A stretch of 64,000 bases of DNA from Hirudinaria manillensis (lineage: Eukaryota > Annelida > Clitellata > Hirudinida > Hirudinidae), in assembly GCA_034509925.1 (NCBI GenBank), contig CM067527.1:3910001-3974000 (forward strand), in the 5' to 3' direction. A program made the translations under genes and the position numbers. The notes below the pieces were generated by a model. It saw only the letters and a program-made list of their open reading frames with translations, ran no database searches and was not told where the DNA came from. Of this stretch, positions 12,319-23,254 are shown one piece after another (the first letter of the stretch is position 1; each line of letters opens with the position of its first letter).

Positions 12319-12881
12319 CAGATGGGAACAAGAACCAGAGGACCGAGTACAAGTACTTACTCTAGGTCCAACTGCAAGTACAAACACTTGAGACACAATT
12401 ACGAGTTCAAGTACCGGGATTTCCAAGTACAAGTACTATCAAGACTCTAATAAGTACTTTGTCAAGTACGTAGCAGATATCTATTTTACATTGCTTTTCT
12501 TTTCATTGGACACTGTTCCTGCAGCTTTCCAATCAACAATGTTCCAATGTGATAAAAAAAGGACGTTTTGAATTTTAACCTCCATTATACAGCCTCCTCA
12601 AAGATAACTTTATTAAGGTTTGACTCCTAAAATAAGCCTAAAACAAGAGACCATAAAATTAGTGCCAAAGTTTACTCAATTGGGTAATTTACAGGCTTCA
12701 TCTGAAAGGCTTATCTTTTTGTTCTTAATCAATTTGACCTGCTTTTGAATGAATGAATTATGAACAGCGCAGGTCCAAGTGCGACTCTAAGTACAAGTAC
12801 AAGCACCTAATATCTCATAATATACCCGAGTACAGCTACATGTAACTGCTTTAACCTGATTTTGACGCGTTGTTCCGTCTG
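12319..12881. mobile_element. hAT-like non-autonomous DNA element (MITE)
   Basis: The left end CAGATGGGAACAAG (12319-12332) and the reverse complement of the right end, CAGACGGAACAAC (12881-12869), form imperfect terminal inverted repeats. Just inside both ends are repeated AGTACAAGTACTT-type words (12347-12440 and 12785-12835), a subterminal pattern common in hAT MITEs. The element is about 560 bp with no coding capacity. I could not find a matching 8-bp target duplication (flanks TCGACCTA and TGACGTGA), so it is old or its ends are slightly misplaced. Confidence 0.45.
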
Positions 12882-12937
12882 TGACGTGAAATGAGCAAAA
12901 ATTCTATCCCTGGTCTATCACTGGTTTGTGCCTCAAG

Positions 12938-14797
12938 ATGACAGTATTGTGTGTGATAGGTGAGAGCAGTCTACCAATGATTTGTTATTTTCAACCAGTT
13001 ATATTTTTTAAAATAAAATTTATTACATTTTCTTACTTAAATACTTCTATAAAAAGTAGCAAACATTTTATTATTATTGAAACCGTTTATTATCTTTGAA
13101 ATGTCTTTATTTAACATTTAAATATGAACAATGAAGATCATACAATTATTTATTGTTTGTGTAAATTGCTAATTGGCTAGCCAGAATAAATGAGTTGGTT
13201 ACTAAAGGAATATTTTATTAAATGTAGTTGACATTAGCTTTGTAATTCAAATGAAAATTCTTTTTCTTCAGCTACTATACAACGCAAATGGGAATTTAAA
13301 CTTAAGCCTTTAAGAAATTATTTGTTGAAGTATTGTGTAGTCCATTTTGACGAACTATTTTTTGATCATGAGGAAAGTCAATGTAAGAACATCTTCACAA
13401 TTTATTTCCGTATTTATTTAAGTTTTGTTTATTATATGTGTTGCAGTGAAAAATATTTGGCTACCGCCACAACTATTTAAAGACATTCAATTAACAAGTA
13501 TTGAGATTTGTTGGGTGATACCACCTGACTCTTTGATACTGTGCCTCAAAAGAAGAGATGCGTTGTTCTGGACAGAAATTGATCTGATGTATGAATCACT
13601 CTCTGAGAAGGATTTGATGCACATGTCAAAATCCGATTTCCCTCTCAAGCGACTCTCCTTCCGAACAAAATGCCTGACGGATCCAATGTTGCACGTCATA
13701 AATAAATTTGGTCAAACAATTGAGGTTCTTGAGATTGGAATTCCACTGAACTGCCACAGGTTAGGATAAGCATGATTTTTTATGATCGACTTTTAGTTGA
13801 TCCTACTATCTTGTTGCTTTTAACTTAATGCGGCAAGGTTATTTCCTACAGACTACCTACTGAATCCGCTTTGCCCATGAAGACATTGATACAGCTTCCA
13901 AAGCTGAAGAGTTTCGTCATCGACCTAAATCACTACAATCTCATCGAAAGATGTGATTTAAAGTCGTTTTCTGATTCTGTGAGACACTTGAGTATAATTG
14001 ATACGGCCGGGACCCTTCACTACGACGACAAAGCAGGCACCGTGTTCTACGATTTCCTAAAAAACTTGAGATATTTAAGAAATTTAAAAACTCTTTGTCT
14101 AATTGGAAAATATTTGTATCCTCCGATTTTGGATGCTTTAGTGCATCTTACAAATTTGAGGTAAGTTGACGCGTTACATGGCTGTGTCGATTTATTATTT
14201 ATTAATATGATTTTTGTTAAAGAACATTGGAGTTGAACTTCATTCAAGAGGAGGAACCCTTTAACCCTAAATACCGTCTTGTGAAAATTTTGCCCCGCCT
14301 GCAAAGGCTTTTTGTACCAGAGTGGATTTTGCGGTTTGTCTTTCTTGCATATCTAACCTATAGATAAAATGCTATCTCTACCTCGGCCTTTCTTAAACTT
14401 TATCCATATCATATGTCCAATTAGGCGCTTCTAATCAATTAGTTTATTATGTAGAAGTGAGATCAAGTTTCTAAGAGGAAAAATGTTGAAATATCTAGGG
14501 TGCAAAAGGCTTCCTCAAAATGCAAAAGATTACGCAAAAGAGGTATTTTTTAAAAGTCGTCGTCAAAAATACGAGTTTTTGATTAATTTGATTAAAAATG
14601 TTCAGGTCGGCTCAAATCGAAACTTAATTTCAAGAATGAACTGGCTCTATCATTGTAATTCTTCAATTGCCTATCATCATATGTCATTGCCTCGCAAATA
14701 CATGTTTGAAAAATTAAAAGAAAAATTTCATTTTAAAAAATCAAGGATCCCTTCCCAATTAAGAGTAGAGGAGGTTGGCACAGATATTCCTATTTAG
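12938..14797 (+). CDS. Leucine-rich (LRR/F-box-like) protein of unknown function
   Basis: Six exons: 12938-12959, 13272-13382, 13447-13759, 13852-14160, 14223-14333 and 14455-14797. They total 1209 nt (402 aa); all junctions are GT-AG and keep phase. The start is the ATG in the 22-nt first exon (MTVLCVI), the only in-frame ATG seen. The protein has no signal peptide or membrane segment that I can see. Its middle shows spaced leucine-rich strands such as FPLKRLSFRTKCL, IEVLEIGIPL, LPKLKSFVIDLNHYNL, VRHLSIIDTAG, LRNLKTLCLIG and LTNLRTLELNF, as in degenerate LRR arrays of F-box/LRR proteins. A clear F-box is not visible at the N-terminus, though LWLPPQLFKDI-like sequence near residue 46 could be a remnant. 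The C-terminal 110 residues are basic (KSRRQKYEFLINLIKN). It may be a lineage-specific member of a fast-evolving F-box/LRR family. Confidence 0.7.
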
Positions 14798-14928
14798 CCT
14801 CATCAATTACATTGAATGAACAAATGTTGATTTATAGATTATTTTAACTTACATCAAATGGCATAGCAAAAATCTTCCCCTCCAATTTCATCAAGACAAC
14901 CCTCCACACAAGTGAGATGAGAGTATTT

Positions 14929-14934
14929 AATAAA
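14929..14934 (+). promoter_or_regulatory. Possible polyadenylation signal of the leucine-rich gene
   Basis: An AATAAA lies about 130 bp after the stop codon at 14797. Similar AT-rich words occur by chance here, so support is modest. Confidence 0.3.
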
Positions 14935-15117
14935 TGCAGTGTATTTAATGAGTATTTAATAAATTCTATTTTGCAGGATAGTCCTAACTCGTAATCGTAT
15001 CAACTGGAGCCAAGACTTTTTTATGTTAGTTTGAAGTCATGTAAATGTTTAAAATATGTAATTTGTTTTAATCGGCTAATTGAATACTTGGATTTTTTTA
15101 TAAGCAAACTGGTGAAT

Positions 15118-15507
15118 ATGCAAGTCAGCTGTGCTTTAATTGATTTGGTAAGAACTATTCAATCTCAGAGTTAAATCAAATTTCTACTAAAAATCAAATT
15201 TGATGTTCATTAGAAATATGGAGAAAATTGTGCCAGATGGTTTGAGCTGGTAAGAGAACTCATGGCAAATTGAACAACTCCTTACAAGTGAATGCTTACA
15301 AGACTTCTTGACTTTCAGAAACACCTTCCAACAGTCTATGAGTTTATAGTGCAGTTCGTCATGGTGAACCCAACTTCACATTTATCAAGGCAATACCTAC
15401 GCTATCTGCTGGCACGGGGAGCTAGATATCTTGGGATGAAAGACGTATGTTGGCCTTATGTTGACAAACGATATTTTGAAGCTGTTCACAATGTAGGATT
15501 TTTTTAG
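15118..15507 (+). CDS. Small spliced gene candidate, 84 aa, unknown
   Basis: Three short exons with strong splice signals: 15118-15147 (donor GTAAGA), 15214-15249 (donor GTAAGAG) and 15319-15507 (acceptor TTTCAG), all phase 0. They read MQVSCALIDL, KYGENCARWFEL and then KHLPTVYEFIVQFV up to a TAG at 15505-15507. An AATAAA at 15639-15644 is in the right place for a 3' end. The residues are plausible for a real protein (Cys, Trp, Tyr well represented, few runs) but I know no matching family. It may instead be the 3' end of a longer transcript that shares upstream exons with the leucine-rich gene, or an old exon set. Confidence 0.4.
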
Positions 15508-15638
15508 ATTCCACTGAACATTTTCAATTTTAAATGCATTGACGAGTCTCATTTTCATTAATACAGCTTATGGTAAAGATAGCAATTTGTAATGTAGAGG
15601 TTGAGGACTAGCAATCACGGACATAATAATTGTGTTCA

Positions 15639-15644
15639 AATAAA
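15639..15644 (+). promoter_or_regulatory. Polyadenylation signal AATAAA for the 84-aa candidate
   Basis: The hexamer lies 132 bp after the stop codon at 15507. It is followed by sequence that belongs to the convergent minus-strand gene ending at 15741. Confidence 0.35.
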
Positions 15645-15740
15645 AATACAAACTAGAAGGGTATTTGAGTAAAGAGTTCTACTCTTCACGGGATCACGAC
15701 TTTCAGAGCTTGAAACAGCAATTCGGCAATGTCTTCAAAT

Positions 15741-16284
15741 CTAGCTAATGCTTGCACTGGGTTGGGGGCTCTCACTCCTATCCTTCCACTCTTGTGTAGC
15801 TGAAATACAGTCGTCTGGCTGTAACTCACGGAAACCATCTCGATTTTGACTCAAGGTGATGACGCGGTCATCCGCTTCGTCGCAATTCATGAAGGATTGC
15901 AAATCAATTTGTCGTTTCAATCTCGTGCAGCCGTAGCCGCAAACACACACCAAGTCGTTGTTCCACGTTCCATTGATTCCTTCACCAATCAGGAAAGCGA
16001 GAATTTTGCCTGATTGTTTCAAGGCATCACCGATGTTGTCAGGCCCGCAAATGCATACGGTACCATTTGTGTACGCTGTACACTTATTTGGGTTGTTTTC
16101 CAATCTTATCAACCACTGATTGTCCTTTGACCCTTTTGCTTTCCTACATCCTCGTTTTCCTTGGAGTTCCGAAAGAACCAGTCTCTGCCTTATTTCGATT
16201 TTATTAAATCCAGTCGAAAACTTGAAATTGCGACGGAGCTGCAACGATATTCCTTCTCTGGAGAGCGCAGCTTGTGGAAGAGGC
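15741..16284 (-). CDS. Terminal exon of a probable secreted Cys-containing protein
   Basis: A single open exon starts after the acceptor TTTCACAG (exon start 16284) and ends with TAG at 15743-15741, giving about 180 residues. It begins PLPQAALSREGISLQLRRN and contains KCTAYTNGTVCICGPDN and, 30 residues later, LVCVCGYGCTRLKRQ. These two related Cys pairs and two N-glycosylation sequons (NGT) suggest an extracellular product. I recognise no known domain. Upstream candidates on the same strand are the Gln-rich exons at 17148-17253 and 17860-18260 and a signal-peptide-like start at 18369. The exon is confident as coding sequence by length and composition; its gene structure is not settled. Confidence 0.55.
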
Positions 16285-17147
16285 CTGTGAAAATAAATAA
16301 AAAAGTTATTACTATGTCTCAGTTATTATTGTGCTAAATTTATTTAAGGCCAACTGAGTGACGGTGGTTTAAACGACAACATTGTGGTCTAAATGAGTGC
16401 TCATTTTTATCAAAAAAAGCTGATAGCTGATGAAGGATTTCTTTTAGACGAACAAGTTAATTTACGCTAAAGTTTCATTTGGATTTTTCTCGAGCAATTC
16501 CATACTTTGATGTCCTCAGCAGAGTTATAATGACTAAAATAGCAATAATTTGATTTGCAAGACTTAGTTAATAACTGATTAAGTAATAAAAGTCATCAAA
16601 AGGCACTAGGTTTCAAAATCTTCACAAGAACTCACTTCAAATTAGGAGGACGGTGTCGAAAAGCATATAAGTTCCCCGAATGGGAGTTAAACGAAGCGAA
16701 ACAAAGAATATGTTGTAATCAATATATTGCAGCTAATTTTTGAAGTCTTCAAGTTACTGTTTATAAATCGCGTATCCAACCGACGCTACCGCAGTTACAG
16801 GCAATTGAGAGCCAGTTTAATCGCACGCGGTCACCAAAACTAGAAAGATGGGAATGGCCCCATACTCAAGTCTATGAAACAATCGCGCTCACATATGGCT
16901 CTCAGACAAATCAGTACAAATCTTTCTTCTCGAATTATTGCAGCATCGACATTGGCCTTCGTGTGAATTAGTGGACAAAAGCAAGTAAAGACACCTCACA
17001 TTGTAATGAGAATAAAAGCAACTTGACAACGTACACATATCAGATGTTTACCTGCACAGCACCAAATGCAATGTCGCAATGTGTATTTCAGTTTATAAAG
17101 CATACAATTCGACAACAACATTCAATGAAACAGTATATTCCATTATG
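16285..17147. other. Intron or intergenic stretch without recognised features
   Basis: AT-rich single-copy-looking sequence. I saw no gene or repeat that could be supported. It is probably intronic to the Gln-rich/Cys-containing minus-strand gene. Confidence 0.3.
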
Positions 17148-17336
17148 GGGATTTCCCTGCATCAGCAACCGAAACTCGGACAGGCTGTTTCTTTATGAAT
17201 GAATGAAGTTGTTCTGTCTGACTGGCTTCGATTTGCTTCCTGATGCCCTCAACCTATGAATGTTAAGAATCAAAATAGCCAACCTGCTGCAAAATTCGAT
17301 GGACCTGATGAACTGCTTGCTGTCTTTGTTGTTCAA
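17148..17336 (-). CDS. Gln-rich exon candidates of the secreted-type gene
   Basis: After an acceptor at 17254 the minus strand reads VEGIRKQIEASQTEQLHSF and IKKQPVRVSV before reaching a stop. Just upstream (17336-17265) another frame reads SLEQQRQQAVHQVHRILQQV. Both are Gln-rich, like the segments on the other side of the LINE. The LINE lies directly upstream on this strand, so an exon or intron was interrupted. The donor for the first piece is uncertain. Confidence 0.35.
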
Positions 17337-17842
17337 GACTAAAGTTGAGACTAAAGATTCTTAAATTGCCCACCCTAGAAAAACGAAGACTACTGGCCGA
17401 TCTCACCATGTGTTTTAAATTACTAAAAGGCCTTACTAATAGCAAAATCTCCACTACTCTCAACAGATCAACATACAATAGGACCAGAGGCCACAACTAC
17501 AAACTCAGGACAAACAAATTCCGTTGTAATACTTCCAAATACTTTTTCTCCAATCGAATTGTCAAATCCTGGAACACCCTGCCAGCCCATGTCGTTAACT
17601 CCTCTACCACGTCCCGCTTCAATGCTGAGATCCACAAATTGAACCTTAACCAATACCTTAAATATCATGAACCCTAAGAGCTTACATCTGTACAAGAGTT
17701 TTTTTTTGTTTTTGTTTTTTGTTTTTGTTTTTTAAGTCCGAATGGCGATTGTTTATATTCTATTTGCGCTTCAGTTGTTTTTTTTCGAACGTGTCAGAGG
17801 CCTCGGCCCTTCGTTCGTCTCGAATAAATGAAATGAAATGAA
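17337..17842 (+). mobile_element. 5'-truncated LINE (CR1/Jockey-like), 3' end of the reverse transcriptase ORF plus tail
   Basis: The frame 17345-17677 reads LRLKILKLPTLEKRRLLAD, then NRTRGHNYKLRTNKF, FFSNRIVKSWNTLPAHVV and a C-terminal end. This is the typical tail of LINE ORF2 proteins (consensus L.L.SLEYRR, RGH..KL, FF.NRVV..WNSLP..VV). It is followed by a T/G-rich 3' UTR and a short terminal repeat of ATGAA units (17825-17841), as in CR1-type elements. Only about 0.5 kb remains, the usual outcome of incomplete reverse transcription. The surviving frame is open, which suggests a fairly young insertion. Flanking minus-strand sequence on both sides is Gln-rich host sequence. Confidence 0.85.
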
Positions 17843-17859
17843 GTAAAACTTGCTTTTGC

Positions 17860-18369
17860 TGCTCGGCTGATTCTTTTCTGACTCCTTTGCCAGTTCTGTC
17901 TGCTCATGATTTTCCTGATTTTTCAGACCACCACATCTAGCCGTATTTTCCTGGATTTGAGTTTGATGGAATTGAACAGAAGCAATGACAATTCTTGGCA
18001 GTTGTCCAAAATATTGATTTACATTTCAATTCAAGGTAGTTGTCACGCTCGATCATTGGTTAAGGAAGGTTAGACCACTTCCAGGGATAACTAAGAAAAT
18101 CTTTTTGGGTTGGTCTGCTTTAAGGCCGATGGCACAAACTTGCTGATGCCGTTGGGCAGGCCTCAAAGTGATTATCCTCTGAACACTTCTTGATACCTGA
18201 TATTGCTCCTGGTCTAACCTGTTGTGGTTGCCAAACAGACTGGGGTTCCTGGCTGGTTTCAAGCAAGCCTCTTCCTAACTCGAGAGATTCCTGATATCCG
18301 GAGGTAAGCCCCGTAATCCAATTCGCCCGCATTAGTTGCACTGCAATGAGCCAGAACCACCCAAAGCAT
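17860..18369 (-). CDS. Putative 5' exons (signal peptide and Gln-rich) of the secreted-type gene
   Basis: An ATG at 18369 opens MLWVVLAHCSATNA followed by GELDYGAYLRISGISR, which resembles a short signal peptide with an Ala-x-Ala-like cleavage site; a GTTAGG donor follows. Further along the minus strand are Gln-rich frames: YQVSRSVQRIITLRPAQRHQ near 18205-18140, and QLPRIVIASVQFHQTQIQEN followed by QENHEQTELAKESEKNQ near 18005-17865. I could not join these with confident splice sites. With the LINE beside them, this part of the gene may be intact around an intronic insertion or may be decaying. Confidence 0.35.
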
Positions 18370-19097
18370 TAAAACAATATTGATGATGGATGCAAATCAA
18401 AATTGTAATTATCATCGTGAAATATCATTATACACCAAAAATTTCTTTAATAAAAGCAAATCAGAATAAAGACTTTCCCTCTGCAGTCGGGACAGGTTCA
18501 CGTGCTGCCGATTCAATCCACTCCGCCTATCTAGTTACATGAATATTTGCATCGGATTGCAAGATGGCTTCTCGTCCCGCCTTTAGCATTTGATCTGATC
18601 AAAATATAGTTTTGCTTTAGACTATTTTTTGAAAAATTGACCATCATCTCATCTATTTTTCTTAGACCACTAAGGTCTCAAAATAAAACTGCAAAAGGTC
18701 ATTATTTCTCAACGCATCACCAAAGGTGTTAATTGCGTCGTGCACAAAAAATTGTATAAAAAACTTTCACTAAAACATGCATTTGTAACGAAATAAAATG
18801 AAGGCAATAATTTTGTTTAGATACTGCCCGAAAATACAGAACTTGTTAGGACTAAAAACAGAAGCAGGGCGGGTTAGGCTTTTATAACTTATGGGTTATG
18901 CCCCGCCTAGGTCTGCAGTACAACTACAAACAACCCCGTATTGCCTGTTGGGGTGACAACCGCAACTTGTCAAAGCGAAACTTCGTCTGTACTTTAAATA
19001 TACCCAGGCGCAACTGGGAATCCAATTAAGAATTGGCATTAAGAACACTGCTTTAATTATGCTTAAGCATGTGCGAATTGTCTAAAAATCTGAAATC
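18370..19097. other. Intergenic region with a GC-richer structured segment
   Basis: Mostly AT-rich. The segment 18865-19015 is GC-richer and has self-complementary words: GGGCGGG (18866) with CCCCGCCT (18900), TTATAACTTA with TGGGTTATG, and CCCCGTATTGCCTGTTGGGG near 18935. It could be a promoter, a structured RNA or an old repeat; no RNA family was recognised. Confidence 0.3.
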
Positions 19098-19180
19098 TCA
19101 GGTGAGAGCCTTGGAGAGAATCTTTTGAGCTTTGTCAAGGTTTTCTTGAAGAGACCCAACAATAGTGACCTTTATTCTTG
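19098..19180 (-). CDS. Alternative terminal exon (9b) of macrodomain gene A
   Basis: After an acceptor CCCTAAG the minus strand reads, in phase 1, ARIKVTIVGSLQENLDKAQK then ILSKALT and TGA (19100-19098). It is homologous to the terminal exons at 19863-19772 and 24266-24175 (LKVSVVGSTQESIDS in gene B). Its phase and length class (83 nt against 92) fit direct splicing from exon 8b at 19942. It may be a second, mutually exclusive last exon or a leftover from another gene copy. Confidence 0.6.
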
Positions 19181-19771
19181 CTTAGGGACAAACAAATTTA
19201 AATGCAATATGTAAATCAGTACATTAGAAACATAGAAAAAATCCAGGCAGAATTATGTTTGCTTAACTGGGAATGGAGAACCTGTTTATAAACCTAATAA
19301 ATAAAATTACCTCATCAATTGTAGTTAACTATTCTCTAATGTTTAGTATCAAAAGTGCTTTTTCCATTTAAATAAAGCATTCCCCACCTCCTGCAAGTGC
19401 TATTGAAAACATCAAGACTGCTATGTACATGCCTACATCATATTTAGGAATATAATCAGTTAAGCAAATAGAGGCATGCCTTACCAGAAATTATACATCT
19501 ATCAGGATTCAAAAATTGGTTATGGTATGGGAGGCAAATTCTATTTTTATGGTTGATGGTTTTATGGTTATTTACTTTTCATAAAAATAAGAGTCATTTA
19601 AGAGTCAAATTCTTGAGGTGGGAGCTATGCCACTGACCTAAGTCATTAAGACATAAAGATTAAATTTATTAAACAAAATAACCTGGAAGATTGGTAGATC
19701 AATAATCTGATTAAATTTTAAGTCATTCATCTTTTTTAACAGTACATATTATTAAGAATATTTTTGACTTG

Positions 19772-22700
19772 TCATTTCAGTGTTGCAGCTGTCAGACCTA
19801 AATAAGCCCTTTCAAGGTTCTCTTCACCAGAAGAAATAATAGAAACTTTTACTCCCTCAGCATCTTGAGGACAAAAAACAAAATAAACTCTGAAAACTTA
19901 ATAAAAAAAACTTTTTAGCATAAAGCTCAATTTTTTATTACATTTCCACGAGGAATGTGGTTTGTTTAGATTTTCATTCAAAGTTTGTTGAAATTCCTGC
20001 ATAAAAAGCAATTAGTTTAATTTCTTCAAAACATAAATTTAATGTTAAATTCTCCTAAAACCAAATTTCATGACGTTATATACTTTCGTATCAGCAAAAA
20101 ATCTATTCAAACCTGAAAAGTTGAATTTTTTTGATCATGAATTGCTATTCTTATAATCTTCAATGTGTGTTTGACTTCCCAGTTGAAACTCTCAATTGCC
20201 TCGAAAATACACTCAGCTGATATTTTGGCAGGCATTTGCAAGAAGCCACTATTGATAGGTGGAAAAGCAATTGAGGTTGCATTCTTGCTAATGGCCATTT
20301 CCAGACATTTATGGACAATTTTTGCCAATATCTTGAAAAGTGGATATTTTGCCAATTATAATGATTTCAAAACAAGACTTCATTAAATTAACTTATTTAT
20401 CTAACATCCAGTCTTATTAAAATTTAAGAAGAATGCTTACTTCCTGACTCTCTTCTGGTTTATATTTATTCCAATGCTTGGCCAAGCAATGGAAAATAAA
20501 TTTACTTGGCAAGTTGTAAGCCCCAGACTCAACAACTTGACCTAAAGTAAGGGAATTTTTCTTTGAATGACATTCTTTCTGTAGATCCTCACCTGCTTTC
20601 AAAGCAATAGCTTTGGACAAAGGGCCTGAATTGAGATTCAAGTCTTTTCCTACAGAATTTATGATGATATCAACCTTAAAAAGAAATTTAAGTTTACAAA
20701 GATCTTTGACTTTCATTTTTTTTATGGTTATTCTAAAAATGAATTTAAAACTTTTGGTGGAACAATTGAAAAATTATTGAAATTTATAACATAATGGTGA
20801 TAGCCTACAATAACCATAACAAATAATGGACTTAATATACTAAAATATTTGAAAAACATTTGGCATGCTGGGAAATGTACATTTTGATCCTCTATTTTTC
20901 CATCCACAAGCATGACACTAATGCCTTTGATGCTAGCCTGAGTAATAATCCCTGCCATAAAGAATATAAGATTATTATCTTTGTTAATCAATTTAACTAC
21001 TATAAGCATGCTTAAACTTAAAATGACTTACATATTTTCATTCAAATTTCGATATATGAAACTCATGCAAAAAGCCATTTCAGCTCAAATAGTAAAATAA
21101 CTACAAATAAATCCAACAGGCAAAATTAAAACCTGTGATTGATCCATGATTGAGAACTTTTACCACAACATTCCATCTCTGCTCAATGCCAGCCATGATT
21201 AAATCTAAAGTTTCCGAAATATTTGGAACATCCAAAGCGACTTCTGCAGATTCAATACTATTAACAATTCTTTCTAATTTCTTCACCAATTCTTCAAAAT
21301 CACTTTTGTTTCCAAACCCAAGCAAAGTGTACCCCATCCCGTCCGAGCTATTTTTTGCAACAATCCTTATGTCATCACGACAACTGACCAATGCATTAAC
21401 ATCATTCTTCAATCTCATTTCAATGTATTTAAATTTCTGGGCATCAACTACAGGCACAAATTTTACATAGAAATGGTCATCAAAATAATGTTTGAACTCC
21501 TCAAGTTTTTCAGCTTCAACTGAATAAACAGTGATGTGATCTTTATCCATTTCAAAGCATAAAGGATCATTGTGGAATTTGTTCTCCAGACAAGACATAA
21601 TTTTAACATGCATGCGGCGTGCTTCGTCAGACTTACAAGTCATTTCATCTGAAAATTTTATTTCTTGTTGGATTATTCTTCTGATAAACTTCATGATACC
21701 AAGCTGAAAAGTTTAAGAAATAAATGCTGGTAAGTTAGATTCTGAAGCATTTCTGGAAAAAGTTAAAACATAAATATTATAATAATACACTCAGCAATAT
21801 ATAATCAGCATATTATTTACATCACCTCTGCTTCTTCTATGGAATTTCTAGAACCTGTCAAAACAGGTGCTGTGGATGGTGATTTGTGTTTTGTAATCAA
21901 AGCAGAATTATTGAGATTGAAAACAAACATTGTCTTGAAAAGGATTACTCTTTCATAAGATTTCAGATAATCAAGTCTCCTCTTCTCGATTTTACTTGTT
22001 GTGTTTTGCACATGTGACCCTTCAATAATTATCCAATTTTTATCAATAAAAACTCATAAAATTGGGTACAAGTGATGAATTGGTAACATACAAATTAGAT
22101 GGATTATTATTATTATTATTAATAATTATTCCAAGGACTTCATAAGTAATTTTAAATAAATTTGTCCAAACCAACCTTGTTGGTCCTTTTCCCAATAAAC
22201 ATTGGATGTCTGAATTTCTGAAATAAAAACATATTCTTTCTTCATTAACAGGAAAATTTCCAAATCTGCCAAAATAATTGGCATTATAACAAGAAGCATT
22301 CTCACCAGCATCAATCCTACAATTAATTGTAGTGCTTTCCTTTTCAGGGCTTGTAGTAAAATATTCCAGAGTATCACCCTGACCCTCACTTTTGTGAGCA
22401 TCTTGGATGAGAACAAGTGGGGTTGATCCATCATTTTTGGCTTTTAAGAATTGCCCGATGATTAGCTGTTCATCTTCTAAATTGCAGATTAATTAGTGGC
22501 ATTTAAAAATTGCTATTATAAATTCACAAACATTTAAACTCGAGTTTTAAAGCTAGAAACAAATCTGAGGAATAGAAGAAAACTAATTTTAAGAAATACA
22601 GGCTTCAGCTCTATGGTTGAAGTTACATAAAATTTTACTTTAATTTTCTATGACAATTAAAACCATAATTTATTAGATAGATTTCAATAAAATATCATGT

Positions 22701-23021
22701 GAAAACGAGTAAACCTGTCAAACCAATGTCGTAAATATCACTGCTAGCAACGTTGGTAAAGATGACATCACTGCATCCAAAAGAAGTATCGCTCCCTCTA
22801 CAAAGTGATTCGACACCTAATAATGATAACCATAGCTCTTAAAATTAAATCAATCATACCTCTGTAGAAGTCATACCTTCAATGTTTTCGGTCGTCACCA
22901 AATATGTTACCGGATTTAATTCAGTATGAGAAAAATCACCAAGATATTTGTCCAACCAAACCCAAAAATCCGTTTTACACCTTCCGCGTATGCCCTTTAC
23001 GACAAACGCCGCTAGAGACAT
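19772..23021 (-). CDS. PARP14-like KH/macrodomain protein without catalytic domain (gene A)
   Basis: Exons on the minus strand: 23021-22877, 22816-22715, 22476-22321, 22019-21826, 21703-21133, 20951-20881, 20674-20441, 20331-20113, 19996-19942 and 19863-19772, giving 1839 nt (612 aa). The exon ending at 22321 was chosen because only that donor keeps phase. An N-terminal RRM-like segment (MSLAAFVVKGIRGRCKTDF) is followed by a KH-like region (MKFIRRIIQQEIKF ... ISETLDLIMAGIEQRWNVVV). The macrodomain spans about residues 414-560: VDIIINSVGKDLNLNSGPLS, KAIALKAGEDLQKEC, ATSIAFPPINSGFLQMP. These are the signatures of PARP9/14/15 macrodomains, which bind or remove ADP-ribose. No WWE or ADP-ribosyltransferase domain follows. 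It is a tandem paralogue of the gene at 24175-27135 with the same intron phases. A role in ADP-ribose signalling or innate defence is inference from PARP14. Confidence 0.8.
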
Positions 23022-23254
23022 CGAGAATACTTATAATTTCTGTCCGACACTTAGGACGTATTCCCATTTGCAGAGACCCAGGGAAATCCCACCACAGAAA
23101 GATGAGTTGAGAAAGTTATTCATGAAATTATCACATTAAACATATTTTAACTTTTTCATGTACATTATTAAATTAGTTTATACTATTTTAAATATATTCA
23201 CGGATGATAATGTTTTTCTTGTAAATATAAAATATGCATATGACTTAGCATGCC

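Noticed and set aside
22126-22434. 102-aa minus-strand frame in macrodomain gene A
   Set aside because: It is out of frame with the spliced exon (DEQLIIGQFLKAKNDG) that keeps phase with its neighbours.
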